From NCBI GenBank assembly GCA_964492555.1, contig CAZBKQ010000011.1:1-60789 (forward strand): a stretch of DNA of 60,789 nucleotides, given 5' to 3'. This document shows positions 25,269 to 34,872 of this stretch, in pieces (positions within the stretch are counted from its first letter, which is position 1; every line of letters starts with the position of its first letter). This stretch comes from GCA-2709075 sp964492555 (lineage in GTDB: Bacteria; Pseudomonadota; Alphaproteobacteria; MPNO01; UBA2964). The notes below the pieces were generated by a model that was not told the origin of the DNA, searched no databases, and worked only from the letters and a program-made list of their open reading frames with translations. A program made the position numbers and the translations under genes.

Positions 25269-25964
25269 ATGTGCGGTCGTTTTTCCATCACCAAGACGCC
25301 GGAGGCGATGAAGGCGCTTTTCGAGTTTGAAAATCTGCCGAACCTGGCGGCGCGCTATAACGTCGCCCCCACACAGGCGGTGGCCGCAGTGAGGTTGAAC
25401 GAGGCCGGCGCGCGCGGATTGGCGGAAATGCGCTGGGGCCTGATCCCGCACTGGGCGAAGGACGGCACGATGGCCGCCAAAATGATTAATGCGCGCGCGG
25501 AAACCATTGCCGAAAAGCCAGCCTTTCGCGATGCCTTCGCCAAACGCCGTTGTCTTATTCCGTGCGACGGGTTCTATGAATGGCGAATGGAGGAGGGAAA
25601 GAAACAACCCTTTCGCATCGGGATGAAGGGCGGCGCTCTGTTCGCCTTTGCCGGACTTTATGAACGGTGGGAAGCTACGGAAGACGCCGCCAATTGGTCC
25701 AAGGGGGAAGCGGTCGAGACCCTGACCATCATCACAACGGACGCGAATGAGAAATTGCACCCCATACATCACCGAATGCCGGTGATCCTGCCGCCCGAGG
25801 CCTATAGATCCTGGCTTAACCCCGCCAATGACCGGGATGCGCTAATGCCCCTGCTAAAGCCGTATCCAGCCGAACCCATGGCGTTCTACCGTGTCGGTAC
25901 GGCGGTCAATAATGTGCGCAATGACGGGCCTGAAGTTATAGAGCCACTTAAAAAATCCGCCTGA
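25269..25964 (+). CDS. SRAP-family abasic-site processing protein (YedK/HMCES type)
   Basis: A 231-residue protein that begins MCGRFS, so Cys2 becomes the N-terminal catalytic residue that forms a thiazolidine cross-link with abasic sites in single-stranded DNA. Further conserved blocks: RYNVAPTQ, RWGLIPHWAK, INARAETIAEKPAF, RRCLIPCDGFYEW and HHRMPVIL with the catalytic histidine. The start at 25269 is fixed by the need for Cys2. The longer in-frame extension overlaps the divergent dioxygenase gene. Confidence 0.93.
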   Translation: MCGRFSITKTPEAMKALFEFENLPNLAARYNVAPTQAVAAVRLNEAGARGLAEMRWGLIPHWAKDGTMAAKMINARAETIAEKPAFRDAFAKRRCLIPCDGFYEWRMEEGKKQPFRIGMKGGALFAFAGLYERWEATEDAANWSKGEAVETLTIITTDANEKLHPIHHRMPVILPPEAYRSWLNPANDRDALMPLLKPYPAEPMAFYRVGTAVNNVRNDGPEVIEPLKKSA

Positions 25965-26004
25965 TTATCCCCAAATAGCCGTTTTTTCGCCCGAAAATCG
26001 CCAG

Positions 26005-26013
26005 TTTTCCACA
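26005..26013 (+). promoter_or_regulatory. DnaA-box-like site upstream of gcrA
   Basis: TTTTCCACA matches the relaxed DnaA consensus TTWTNCACA and lies about 100 bases before the gcrA start. In Caulobacter, DnaA activates gcrA transcription, so the site is a sensible candidate. Confidence 0.45.
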
Positions 26014-26113
26014 GAAACTGCTGGTTCTGACGGAATTTTCGGTTGCCGCCCGCGAAATTCTAGATGTAGTATTTATGAAAACGGGGCACACGATATCTAG
26101 AAGGAGTAGCCGC

Positions 26114-26479
26114 ATGCAATGGACAAATGAGAGGGTGGAAATTCTCACCAGGCTTTGGGCCGAAGGTCTGTCCGCGCGTCAAATTGCGGCCAAACTGGGC
26201 GGCGTGACCCGCAACGCTGTTATCGGCAAGGCGCACCGGCTCAATCTTCAACGCGGACAGCCGGTTCCTGAACCCAAGCCGGAACCCAAGCCGCCGGTCA
26301 TTCAGGAGCCGCCGCCCATTGATCATCCCGATATGAAGCCCTGGATGTGCCGTTGGCCGTCGGAAGGGGCGGGGCGTCACGGGTTGCATATTTGCGGCAA
26401 GACGGTTCAGCCGGGGCGCCATTACTGCGCCGAACATCTGACGATGGCCTATCTGCAACGTAAACGGCATGTAGCCTGA
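26114..26479 (+). CDS. gcrA: GcrA cell-cycle regulator
   Basis: A 121-residue protein with the GcrA N-terminal helix-turn-helix (WTNERVEILTRLWAEGLSA, QIAAKLGGVTRNAVIGKAHRL), a Pro-rich linker with a PEPKPEPK repeat, and the C-terminal cysteine module (CRWPSEG, HICGKTV, GRHYCAEH). GcrA binds RNA polymerase and acts at GANTC-methylated promoters in alphaproteobacteria. ATG 26114 is preceded by AGAAGGAG. An upstream in-frame ATG at 26075 would add an unconserved tail. Confidence 0.93.
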   Translation: MQWTNERVEILTRLWAEGLSARQIAAKLGGVTRNAVIGKAHRLNLQRGQPVPEPKPEPKPPVIQEPPPIDHPDMKPWMCRWPSEGAGRHGLHICGKTVQPGRHYCAEHLTMAYLQRKRHVA

Positions 26480-26506
26480 TACTGACGGCGATTGAAATAG
26501 TTTGCT

Positions 26507-26533
26507 AAGGAGGGCTTTTGGCCCTCCTTTTTA
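26507..26533. terminator. Terminator between gcrA and the convergent TRAP genes
   Basis: The 9-bp stem AAGGAGGGC/GCCCTCCTT with a TTTTG loop is followed by TTTTTAT. It can serve gcrA, and the complementary A-rich left flank gives partial function for the opposite strand. Confidence 0.85.
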
Positions 26534-27895
26534 TTTGGTGATGATCTCCGGTCCCATCAGGGCGGTCGGCAGGAAGGTTGAAATCCAGGGCACATAGGTC
26601 ACCAGGATCAGGAACAGGAACATGATCGCGACCCAGGGGAGCGCCGCGCGCACGACCGCGAGCACCGACATACCGGCGACGCCCGCGGTTACAAAGAGGT
26701 TGAGCCCCACCGGCGGGGTGATCATGCCGATCTCCATATTGACGACCATGATGATGCCGAGATGGATCGGATCGATTCCCAGTTGAATGGCGATCGGGAA
26801 AACCAGCGGCGCGACGATAATCAGCAAACCGCTGGGTTCCATGAACTGGCCGCCGAGAAGCAGCAACAGATTTACGATCACCAGGAACATGATCGGGCCA
26901 AATCCCGCGTTCAGCATCAATTCGGCGATATGTTGCGGAATCTGTTCTTCGGTCAGCACATGTTTCAGGATCAGCGCGTTGGCGATGATAAACATCAGCG
27001 TAACGGTCAGCTTGCCCGCCTCGAACAGTGTCTTGCGGGTATCTTCGTGCCAGAAAACAGCGATCATGCGATATGCGATCGACCATTTGCCGGGACCCGG
27101 GAAAACGAACGGTCCCATATCCCGATAGACGAAATTCGCAATGAAAAACGCATAGACCGCAGCAACGGCGGCGGCTTCGGTCGGTGTAAATACCCCGCCA
27201 TAGATGCCGCCAAGAATGATGAAGATCAGCATCAGGCCCCAGATTGCGCCCTTTGCCGCGGCATAGAGTTCTCGCCAACCCGCGAAGGGCTGTGATGGCA
27301 GCTTTTTGACGTGGGCCGCAACATAAATCCCCATGATCAGCATCAGACCGGCCACCAGACCGGGGATAACGCCGCCAAGAAACATCCGCCCGACCGAGAC
27401 GTCCGTGGCCGCAGCGTACACCACCATCACGATCGATGGCGGGATCAGGATGCCGAGCGTCCCCGCGTTACAGATCACGCCGGCGGCAAATTCCCGCGTA
27501 TAGCCGACCTGACGCATGCCCGCGATAACGATGGAGCCGATGGCGACGACGGTTGCGGGAGATGAGCCCGAAAGCGCCGCGAACATCATGCAGGCGACGA
27601 CTGAGGCGATGGCCATGCCGCCTCTGATATGGCCGACCATGGCGATGGCGAAGCGGATGATACGGCGCGCCACCCCGCCGGTTGACATGAAAGTCGAGGC
27701 GAGAATGAAGAACGGTATGGCGAGCAGGGTGAAATGCCCGTCAAAGGCGGAAAACAGCGTTTGCGCGACCGAGGCGAGCGAGGCGTCGGAATAGGCCAGC
27801 AGGAAAATAATACTGGAAAGCCCGAGTGCCACGGCCACCGGCACGCCGATAGCCATCAGCCCGATCACCATGCCGAAAAGAAATGCGACTTCCAT
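26531..27895 (-). CDS. dctM: TRAP transporter large permease (DctM/SiaM type)
   Basis: A 454-residue inner-membrane protein with about 12 hydrophobic segments. Family features include the conserved GSSPATVVAIGS and AGVICNAGTLGILIPPS stretches, FTPTEAAAVA, GQFMEPSGLLII and GMITPPVGLNLF. It forms the Na+-coupled transport unit with the DctQ and DctP proteins encoded just upstream on the same strand. The ligand is probably an organic acid, but it cannot be named. Confidence 0.92.
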   Translation of the reverse strand: MEVAFLFGMVIGLMAIGVPVAVALGLSSIIFLLAYSDASLASVAQTLFSAFDGHFTLLAIPFFILASTFMSTGGVARRIIRFAIAMVGHIRGGMAIASVVACMMFAALSGSSPATVVAIGSIVIAGMRQVGYTREFAAGVICNAGTLGILIPPSIVMVVYAAATDVSVGRMFLGGVIPGLVAGLMLIMGIYVAAHVKKLPSQPFAGWRELYAAAKGAIWGLMLIFIILGGIYGGVFTPTEAAAVAAVYAFFIANFVYRDMGPFVFPGPGKWSIAYRMIAVFWHEDTRKTLFEAGKLTVTLMFIIANALILKHVLTEEQIPQHIAELMLNAGFGPIMFLVIVNLLLLLGGQFMEPSGLLIIVAPLVFPIAIQLGIDPIHLGIIMVVNMEIGMITPPVGLNLFVTAGVAGMSVLAVVRAALPWVAIMFLFLILVTYVPWISTFLPTALMGPEIITK

Positions 27896-27907
27896 CTAAA
27901 TGCCTGC

Positions 27908-28525
27908 TCAGTCGATCGGGTTGTCGGCTTCGGCTTCATGGCTGGCAATCAGCGCCGAGGTTTCGCCCCGCATGATCCGCCAGCCGGCCTGAAAGAACCG
28001 CCAGGTCATCAGCGCTAGAGAGAGCGGCAGGACCGCGTAGGGGATGAAGCGCGGGATTTTTTCGTACCGTTCGCCTTCATTCATCCAGTCGGCCAGGAAT
28101 TGCAGGAATTCCGGCATTGGAATGTCGTCGACTTCCAGAAAGGCGCGGGTCGTCGCGAACGGGTACCAGTAATCCCAGCTTCCCTTAAGGAGCAGAATGG
28201 AAAAGGCGAGACAGGCCGCCACGGCGATCAGCCCGATGGGTTTTCGGGTCGATTGCGGCAGCCGGTCGATCAGGATGTCGACGCCGAGATGCAGCGATTT
28301 CTTGATGCAGTAGGCGGCGCCCAGAAGCACCATCCAGGCGAACAGAAACACGGTGGTCTGCAGCGCCCAGAGAAGATTGTCGTTGAAGACATAACGCGCG
28401 ACCACATTGGCGAAGGTGATCAGCGTCATCAACCCGAGGAGAATCGCGATAAGGTTTTCCTCGAACCGGTCAATGGGAGAGGCGGATTGCGGCGAACCGG
28501 GATGATCTGTCTGATTTTCCGCCAT
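27908..28525 (-). CDS. dctQ: TRAP transporter small permease (DctQ type)
   Basis: A 205-residue membrane protein with four hydrophobic segments and the DctQ signature around WMVLLGAAYCIKKSLHLGVD. It lies 12 bases upstream of dctM and 37 bases downstream of the receptor gene, giving the usual P-Q-M order. A periplasmic loop between the third and fourth segments is longer than usual. Confidence 0.88.
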   Translation of the reverse strand: MAENQTDHPGSPQSASPIDRFEENLIAILLGLMTLITFANVVARYVFNDNLLWALQTTVFLFAWMVLLGAAYCIKKSLHLGVDILIDRLPQSTRKPIGLIAVAACLAFSILLLKGSWDYWYPFATTRAFLEVDDIPMPEFLQFLADWMNEGERYEKIPRFIPYAVLPLSLALMTWRFFQAGWRIMRGETSALIASHEAEADNPID

Positions 28526-28562
28526 ATCAGATTACCCGGTTCACCGCCAAACCCGCGATGCC

Positions 28563-29582
28563 TTAGCTGCCGGCGTTGGCAGCCTGCGCGTCGGCGATTG
28601 CATCCGCGCCGACATCCTTCTCAAACTTGTCCCAGACAGGCTTGAGCGCCTTGACCCACGCCGCGCGCTGCGCCGCGTTCAGGGTGCGGACTTTGCCGCC
28701 GGCCTTGATGATTGCCTTCTTGTTGGCCTGGTTGACGGCGTAAGACGCGGCGTTCCGTTCCTTGGTTACCTCGGCGAGTATCTTCGCGAACTGTTCGCGT
28801 GTCGCCTTCGGCATGCCCTTCCACCAGTCGGTGGAGGTCACGACCAGATAGTCGATAATGCCGTGATTGGTCTCGGTGACGCCGTCCTGTACCTCAAAGA
28901 ATTTCTTGCCATAGATGTTGGACCAGGTGTTCTCCTGGCCGTCCACGACCTTGGTCTGTAGGGCGCCATAGACTTCCTTGAACGCCATTTTCTGCGGGTT
29001 GGCGCCGAGCGCCTTGAATTGCGCTACAAGAACGTCGGAGGCCTGCACGCGGAATTTCAGCCCCTTGGCGTCTGCCGGCTTGATCAGCGGCCGGTTGGCG
29101 GAAAGCTGCTTCATCCCGTTATGCCAGAAGGCGAGCCCCTTGAGACCACGGCGGGTCATGGAATCCTTGAGCTTCGCGCCGGCGGCGGAATTCTGGAAAC
29201 GATCGACCGCGTTGATGTCCTTGAACATGAAGGGCAGATCAAAGAGGCGGAATTTCTTGGTGAATTTCTCGAATTTCGAGAGCGACGGCGCGGCGAGGTG
29301 GACATTGCCGAGCAACAGCGCTTCGAGCACCTTGTTATCGTCATATAGGGTGGAGTTTGGGAAAACCTGCATGCAGGCCTTGCCGTTCATTTCCGCGTTT
29401 ACCCGCTTTTCCAGAAGCGTGGCGGCGATACCCTTCGGATGTTTGTCGGTGTTGGTCACATGGCTGAACTTGATGACCATTTCGCCCTTGTCGCACTTGG
29501 CGAGCGCCGGGCCGGCGATAACGACGCCCAGCGCCACGGCGGCGGCGGGCAGCGCTTTCAAAGCTGTCAGTCTGGTTTTCAT
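28563..29582 (-). CDS. dctP: TRAP transporter solute-binding protein (DctP family)
   Basis: A 339-residue exported receptor. It has a signal peptide (MKTRLTALKALPAAAVALGVVIAGPALA) followed by the DctP fold with IKFSHVTNTD, LDLPF-like FDLPFMFKD, the ligand-carboxylate arginine region LKFRVQAS, and KEVYGALQTKVVDGQENTWSNI. The ATG at 29582 follows GAGGAAT by about 6 bases, whereas alternative upstream starts lack a ribosome site. Transcription is divergent from hyuA. Confidence 0.9.
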   Translation of the reverse strand: MKTRLTALKALPAAAVALGVVIAGPALAKCDKGEMVIKFSHVTNTDKHPKGIAATLLEKRVNAEMNGKACMQVFPNSTLYDDNKVLEALLLGNVHLAAPSLSKFEKFTKKFRLFDLPFMFKDINAVDRFQNSAAGAKLKDSMTRRGLKGLAFWHNGMKQLSANRPLIKPADAKGLKFRVQASDVLVAQFKALGANPQKMAFKEVYGALQTKVVDGQENTWSNIYGKKFFEVQDGVTETNHGIIDYLVVTSTDWWKGMPKATREQFAKILAEVTKERNAASYAVNQANKKAIIKAGGKVRTLNAAQRAAWVKALKPVWDKFEKDVGADAIADAQAANAGS

Positions 29583-29728
29583 GGGATTATTCCTCATTGA
29601 TTGTTTCAATTGGATTTTACCCCCATTGCCCTCCCTGCGGCAGCGTGGGGTGACGCGTTGTGCAATTCGCATTACAACGGAACCGCTTTAGTGCAAACCT
29701 TAACTTTAATCAAACTGTAACATTAAAA

Positions 29729-31822
29729 ATGGTCAAGAACCCGCATTTTCGCCTCGGCGTTGACGTTGGCGGCACCCATACCGACCTGGTGCTTTTGAAC
29801 ACCGACACGGGGGAGGTGGCAGTTGAGAAAGTTTCAAGCACGCCCCGCAATCCGGCGCTCGGTGTCCTCAATGGCGTCCGTAATTTTGTTGAAAAGGGCA
29901 CGCCGCCTGACGCCATAGAATTTTTCTCTCATGGCACGACGATTACCACCAACGCGCTTTTGGAAATGCGCGGCGCCAGGGTCGGCATGATGATTACGGC
30001 CGGTTACCGCGCGGTGCAGGAAATCCAGACCCAGGGGCGCGACGGCAATCCGTTCGATTATTTCTATGACAAGCCCGAACATATCGCGCCGCAGAGCATG
30101 ACCCGGGAAATCCCCGGCCGTATCGGCTGGGAAGGCGATGAGGTGGAGCCGCTTGACGAGGACGCGGTGCGCGAGGCGACCAGATCGCTGAAAGAGGCCG
30201 GGGTTACCTCTATTGCAATTGTTTATCTCTTTTCCTATGCCAACCCGTCCCATGAGGAACGCACCCGCGATCTGATCCTGGAAGAATTTCCCGAGGCGCA
30301 TGTCTCTCTGTCGTCAGAGGTGCTCCCCCGCATCCGCGAATGGCCGCGCATGTCGACGACCCTGCTGAACGCCTATCTCGGGCCGGTTCTGGTCGGGTAC
30401 ATCCATGATTTGGGACACGGGCTGGATGAGGGTGGGGTCTCGACCCAGCAACGCTTCCTGATGCAATCGAATGGCGGCGTCATGCCGTTTTCGGCGGCGG
30501 TCCAGGGCGGCAAGACGGTTTATACGCTGTTTTCCGGCCCTGCCGCCGGCGCGCAGGCCAGTGCCTATCTGGCGGGTGATGATGCGCAGAAGGGCATCGT
30601 GACGCTCGATATGGGGGGGACCTCCGCGGATATCGCATTCATCGAGGGTGGCTCGCCGCTGGAGGTGACCGAAGTCACATTGGCCAGGCGGCCCCTGGGC
30701 GTTCCCGCGCTCGACATGACGACGATATCGGCGGGCGGCGGGTCCATCGCCTGGGTCGACCGCAGCAATTTTCTACGCGTCGGGCCGCGCAGCGCGGGTG
30801 CCGATCCCGGCCCGGTCTGTTACGGCAAGGGCGGCACCGACCCGACGGTAACGGATGCCGATATCGCGCTCGGTTTCCTGAACCCCGAATATTTCCTTGG
30901 CGGATCGCAGACGCTGGACAAGGCGGCGGCGGAAGCGGCGCTTGAGGAAAAGATCGCCAAACCGCTCGGCATGACGGTACGCGAGGCGGCGGCCGGTATC
31001 CGCCGTATCGTCGATCTGCGTATGGCGGATGAGGTCAAGGTGTTCGGCGCCAAGCGCGGCGTCGATCCCCAGGAATTTACCCTGTTGCCGTTCGGCGGGG
31101 CGGGCGCGGTGCATGCCGCCTCTGTCGCGGATGAACTTGGCATGAACCGCATATTCGTGCCACCTCGTCCCGGCGCGTTTTCGGCGCTGGGGCTGCTATG
31201 TACCGATGTCGTGCATGATTATGTGCGGTCTGAATTGCGGCCGATGGATCAGGTCCCGCCTGATCACGCGGAAGAGGTGTTTGCTTCACTGGAAGCGCGT
31301 GGCCGGTCCGAGCTGCTTGAGGAAGGGCTCAACGCGGACGGAGCGCGTTATGAACGCGAGCTCGACGTGCGCTATACCGGACAAGGGTATGAGCTCCGCG
31401 TGTCGCTGGCCGGGCTCGGCGCCGATGGCGGGCTGACGGCGGTGGATATGCAGGCGGCCCGCGAACGGTTCGATGATCGTCACGCGCAGATTCACGGCCA
31501 TGCCGCCAGCGATCGTCCGGTCGAAATCGTCAGCTATCGGGTTCGTCTGCGGGTCGATGTGCCGAAATACGAACCGGTACTTCTTGGTGACGCGGCGGAA
31601 ACGCCGGCGCCGAAGGACGCGGTAAAGGGAACCCGCCATGTCTATTTCGCGGGCGATGACGGGGTCGATGCCACGGTCTATGAACGCGACGCCCTGCCGC
31701 TCGGCGCGGCGATCGAAGGGCCCGCTATTGTCGAACAGTTCGATTCCACCATCGTGCTGCCGCCCGGCTGGACCGGAAATGTGGACGGCTACCGCAATCT
31801 GATTCTGAGCCGCCGGAGGTAA
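29729..31822 (+). CDS. hyuA: Hydantoinase/oxoprolinase A-type subunit (ATP-dependent)
   Basis: A 697-residue protein with the actin-like ATPase motifs of this family: LGVDVGGTHTDLVLL at the N-terminus, FFSHGTTITTNALLE, LDMGGTSADIAF and LPFGGAGAVHA. The family covers N-methylhydantoinase, 5-oxoprolinase, and acetone and acetophenone carboxylase subunits. The B subunit follows after 4 bases. The ATG at 29729 marks the family N-terminus. Substrate is unknown. A ChaC-like enzyme that would release 5-oxoproline is encoded elsewhere in the window, but no link is shown. Confidence 0.88.
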   Translation: MVKNPHFRLGVDVGGTHTDLVLLNTDTGEVAVEKVSSTPRNPALGVLNGVRNFVEKGTPPDAIEFFSHGTTITTNALLEMRGARVGMMITAGYRAVQEIQTQGRDGNPFDYFYDKPEHIAPQSMTREIPGRIGWEGDEVEPLDEDAVREATRSLKEAGVTSIAIVYLFSYANPSHEERTRDLILEEFPEAHVSLSSEVLPRIREWPRMSTTLLNAYLGPVLVGYIHDLGHGLDEGGVSTQQRFLMQSNGGVMPFSAAVQGGKTVYTLFSGPAAGAQASAYLAGDDAQKGIVTLDMGGTSADIAFIEGGSPLEVTEVTLARRPLGVPALDMTTISAGGGSIAWVDRSNFLRVGPRSAGADPGPVCYGKGGTDPTVTDADIALGFLNPEYFLGGSQTLDKAAAEAALEEKIAKPLGMTVREAAAGIRRIVDLRMADEVKVFGAKRGVDPQEFTLLPFGGAGAVHAASVADELGMNRIFVPPRPGAFSALGLLCTDVVHDYVRSELRPMDQVPPDHAEEVFASLEARGRSELLEEGLNADGARYERELDVRYTGQGYELRVSLAGLGADGGLTAVDMQAARERFDDRHAQIHGHAASDRPVEIVSYRVRLRVDVPKYEPVLLGDAAETPAPKDAVKGTRHVYFAGDDGVDATVYERDALPLGAAIEGPAIVEQFDSTIVLPPGWTGNVDGYRNLILSRRR

Positions 31823-31826
31823 TGAG

Positions 31827-33503
31827 ATGACACAATCCGCAACCGTCGATCCGGTTACCGTCCAGGTGTTGCGCAACAAGGTCGCGAGCCTGGTCGATGA
31901 GATGCATTACCATTTCTACCGTTCGGGTTATTCGACAATCATCCGCGAATCAAAGGATTTCAGCTGTGTGATCCTTGACCGGGACGGCAAGCTGATTGTG
32001 CCGCCGCCGATGTTCTTCCACGGGCTGGCCTATCGCCGCTTTGTCGAACGGATTTTCGAAATCTATGAACCCGAAGAAATCCACGACGGCGACATGTTTG
32101 TCTCCAACCATCCTTACGAAGCGGGTATGCCGCATGTGTCTGACATGGGCTTTATCGCGCCGGTCTTCCATGAGGGCGAGCTGGTGGCGTGGAGCGGCAC
32201 CATCGCGCACAAGGCCGATATCGGCGGGACCAATCCGGGCAGCACATCGGCCAATTCGACCGAGCTCTATCACGAAGGTCTGCTGCTGCCGCCGATGAAA
32301 TATGTCCGCGAAGGGGTGGAAGATGGCGATGTCGAACGGGTTATCCTCGGCAATTCGCGCCATCCGGATCTGGTGCGCGGCGATATCGGCGCCCAGGTGG
32401 CCGCGACCCAGATGGGCGTGACCCGGATGCAGGAAAACGCCGAACGGTTCGGCGGTGCGACAATCGTCGCGGCATTTGCGGCGATCCTGAACGGCGCGGC
32501 GGAAGAACTCCGCGCGGCGATAGCGGCGCTGCCCGATGGGACGTCTTCGGCCGAGGGTTTCATGGATGATGACGGGGTCGATCGCGAAACGCCGGTGAAA
32601 TTCGCGGTCACCATCACGGTTGAAGGCGACAAGGCGGTGTTCGATTTCTCCGATGCCGGCCCGCAAGCCAGGGGACCGGTCAATCTGCGCCCGTCGATGG
32701 TCGAATGCTGCGTGTTCTATTGCCTGGTGGGCGCGTTGGGGCCGGATCTGCAATTCAATGGCGGCATGGTCGATGTGGTGGAGATCAAATACGCGCCGGA
32801 TACGGTTACCAATGCGACCCCGCCGGCACCGGTTTCCTCCTATCAGAAATCCAATCTGCGGCTGGTCGATGTGATCCTTGAGGCGATGGCCCATTTCGCG
32901 CCGGAACGCGCCATTGCGGGGTCGGGGTCGTCCGGTTCGCTGCTGATTTCATGGCAGGGCGGTGGGCGTGAAGGTCATTCGACCATGCAGTATGAAATTT
33001 TCGGGTCCGCTTATGGCGGCGGACAGGGGCATGACGGCTGTTCCATGACCGCGACGCATCTGTCCAACCTGCACATAACCCCGATTGAGATTCTCGAATC
33101 TGAATTTCCCTGCCGGGTGACCGAAATGTCGGTTATTCCGGATTCCGGCGGGCCCGGCGAATTCCGGGGTGGTTTGGCTTTCCGGAGGCGCTATGAGTTG
33201 TTGCAGGATGCGCTGGTGGTACGCCGCTATGAAAAGGCGAAATTCCCCGCGACCGGGGCCGATGGCGGCAGTGACGGGCGCAAGAGCCGGTTCGTTCGCA
33301 TCGGCGATAATGGCGATGAAACGGATCTGCCCGCGGCCGGACGGTATGAAATGAAGGCCGGCGAAGGGTTCTTTATCGACAAGGCCGGCGGCGGCGGATA
33401 TGGCGACCCCAAAAAGCGCGATCCGGAAGCGATCCGCGCCGATATCGCAGAAGGCTATGTGACGCCCGAAGGCGCCAGGCGTGATTACGGGTTCGAGGAA
33501 TAA
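31827..33503 (+). CDS. hyuB: Hydantoinase/oxoprolinase B-type subunit
   Basis: A 558-residue partner of the A subunit. Conserved segments include VQVLRNKVASLVDEM, YSTIIRESKDFSC, GDMFVSNHPYEAG, HKADIGGTNPGS, and the C-terminal MTATHLSNLHITPIEILE and GGGGYGDPKKRDPE. It is translationally close to hyuA (4 bases). A strong terminator follows. The complex should act in the cytoplasm on a cyclic amide or ketone activated by ATP. Confidence 0.88.
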   Translation: MTQSATVDPVTVQVLRNKVASLVDEMHYHFYRSGYSTIIRESKDFSCVILDRDGKLIVPPPMFFHGLAYRRFVERIFEIYEPEEIHDGDMFVSNHPYEAGMPHVSDMGFIAPVFHEGELVAWSGTIAHKADIGGTNPGSTSANSTELYHEGLLLPPMKYVREGVEDGDVERVILGNSRHPDLVRGDIGAQVAATQMGVTRMQENAERFGGATIVAAFAAILNGAAEELRAAIAALPDGTSSAEGFMDDDGVDRETPVKFAVTITVEGDKAVFDFSDAGPQARGPVNLRPSMVECCVFYCLVGALGPDLQFNGGMVDVVEIKYAPDTVTNATPPAPVSSYQKSNLRLVDVILEAMAHFAPERAIAGSGSSGSLLISWQGGGREGHSTMQYEIFGSAYGGGQGHDGCSMTATHLSNLHITPIEILESEFPCRVTEMSVIPDSGGPGEFRGGLAFRRRYELLQDALVVRRYEKAKFPATGADGGSDGRKSRFVRIGDNGDETDLPAAGRYEMKAGEGFFIDKAGGGGYGDPKKRDPEAIRADIAEGYVTPEGARRDYGFEE

Positions 33504-33531
33504 AAAAAGGGGGACCGAGGTCCCCCTTTTT
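33504..33531. terminator. Bidirectional terminator between hyuB and the first TctC gene
   Basis: AAAAAGGGGGACC pairs with GGTCCCCCTTTTT. T-runs on both strands suit the two convergent genes. Confidence 0.9.
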
Positions 33532-33550
33532 CGTTTCGCAGTGCTCTCGG

Positions 33551-34603
33551 TCAGGCGCCTTTCCGGCCCTTGACCATGATCAGTTGACGGGCCTTTTCGA
33601 TGACCGCCTTGTCGACATCCATCATATGATTGACGATCTTCTCCAACTCCGCGCCTTTAAGTGGATTGACGTCGAGTTTGCGCTTGTTCGCGTCATTTTT
33701 GAAAATGTCACTGAAGACGGCATCCTCGAATGCTTTTCGCATCATTTCCACATTGGCGCGCGGCGTTTTCGGCGGGAAAACCAGACTGCGGCCCACCGCG
33801 CCCAGCGACGACATAAAGCCGACGATCTTTTTCATATCGCCGTCCGGCACCATTGAGAGCAAAATCGGAACGTTTTGCAGATCGGGGTCCCGATTGATGC
33901 CGACCTGAACGACCCGGGTGGCGAAGCCATTCTTGAACCATTCACTGCGGGTCGCTTTCCACGATCCCCAGGCCAGCGAAATGCCGTCCAGTTCCTTCTT
34001 TTCCATGGCGAGCATGGCTTTCTGGGAACCCGCATAACCCTGAATGATCTTCATCCTGGTGTCGAAAATGCCGTTCAGCATCGCGGGGATGAGGAAGGTC
34101 TGGGATCCGGTGCCGGTGGAGCCGACATTGACTCGTGTCTTCTTCAGGTCTTCGAGCGTTTTGACGTTAGTGTCCGAACGCAGGACGAGAACCGCGTTTG
34201 TCTGCACCGCCGTGCCGAGCCACTGGAATTTGCGGGCGTCATAGCGCGCTTTTTTCGGCTCAAGGAGGTTGGTGATGACGACCGTATCGGGCGGCTCGAA
34301 CAGGTTAAACCCGTTTTTCGGCATCACGTTATAGGCGTAGTTGCTGGCCTTCATGCCGCCCGCGCCGGGCATGTACTGCACTACGAAAGTGGGTTTTCCC
34401 GGTACGTTCACGCTCATATAGCGGGAAAAGAGCTGGGCATAGAGACCATAGGTGCCACCCGCGTCGAAACCGACCGTGATGGTGACTTTTTTGCCTTTAT
34501 AGGCCCTTTCCATCGCCGGGTTGGCGAGGGCCTGGCTGGACAGAATGACCGCGACAGCGGCGGTTGCCGCCGCCAGAGTGGGGCGAAAAGAACTGATCTT
34601 CAT
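33551..34603 (-). CDS. Tripartite tricarboxylate (TctC/Bug) family receptor, copy A
   Basis: A 350-residue exported binding protein with a signal peptide (ATAAVAVILSSQALA). Bug-family elements: KKVTITVGFDAGGTYGLYAQ, VVQYMPGAGGMKASNYAY and VNVGSTGTGSQTFLIP. It is related to copy B at 34873-35919 along its whole length, so the pair arose by duplication. No TctA or TctB membrane genes are present in the window. It may work with a transporter encoded elsewhere or in sensing. Confidence 0.85.
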   Translation of the reverse strand: MKISSFRPTLAAATAAVAVILSSQALANPAMERAYKGKKVTITVGFDAGGTYGLYAQLFSRYMSVNVPGKPTFVVQYMPGAGGMKASNYAYNVMPKNGFNLFEPPDTVVITNLLEPKKARYDARKFQWLGTAVQTNAVLVLRSDTNVKTLEDLKKTRVNVGSTGTGSQTFLIPAMLNGIFDTRMKIIQGYAGSQKAMLAMEKKELDGISLAWGSWKATRSEWFKNGFATRVVQVGINRDPDLQNVPILLSMVPDGDMKKIVGFMSSLGAVGRSLVFPPKTPRANVEMMRKAFEDAVFSDIFKNDANKRKLDVNPLKGAELEKIVNHMMDVDKAVIEKARQLIMVKGRKGA

Positions 34604-34815
34604 TTTGTTTCTCCGAAATCAGATGATTTTTTACGGCGTGAATTGCCGGGAAGGTGCGCGACTTCTTATTCAGGGACCGCGTGATAACCCTTCTGTAGGA
34701 TCCGATCCGGATGTCCGGGGGTGTCCCGCCGATCGTTGGCGGCATTTAGGGCGATGCAGAAATGGGATATTCGCACCGCCTTTCAAATGGGAATCGAAAA
34801 TAAAATACCAGTAAA

Positions 34816-34844
34816 AAAAGGGCCGGGAAATTCCCGGCCCTTTT
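34816..34844. terminator. Terminator between the two TctC genes
   Basis: The 10-bp stem GGGCCGGGAA/TTCCCGGCCC is flanked by A-tract and T-tract. It ends the copy B transcript, so copy A probably has its own promoter in 34604-34815. The remainder of this 269-base gap shows no gene. Confidence 0.85.
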
Positions 34845-34872
34845 CGCGTTCGGATGAACAATCCGTTCAGTA

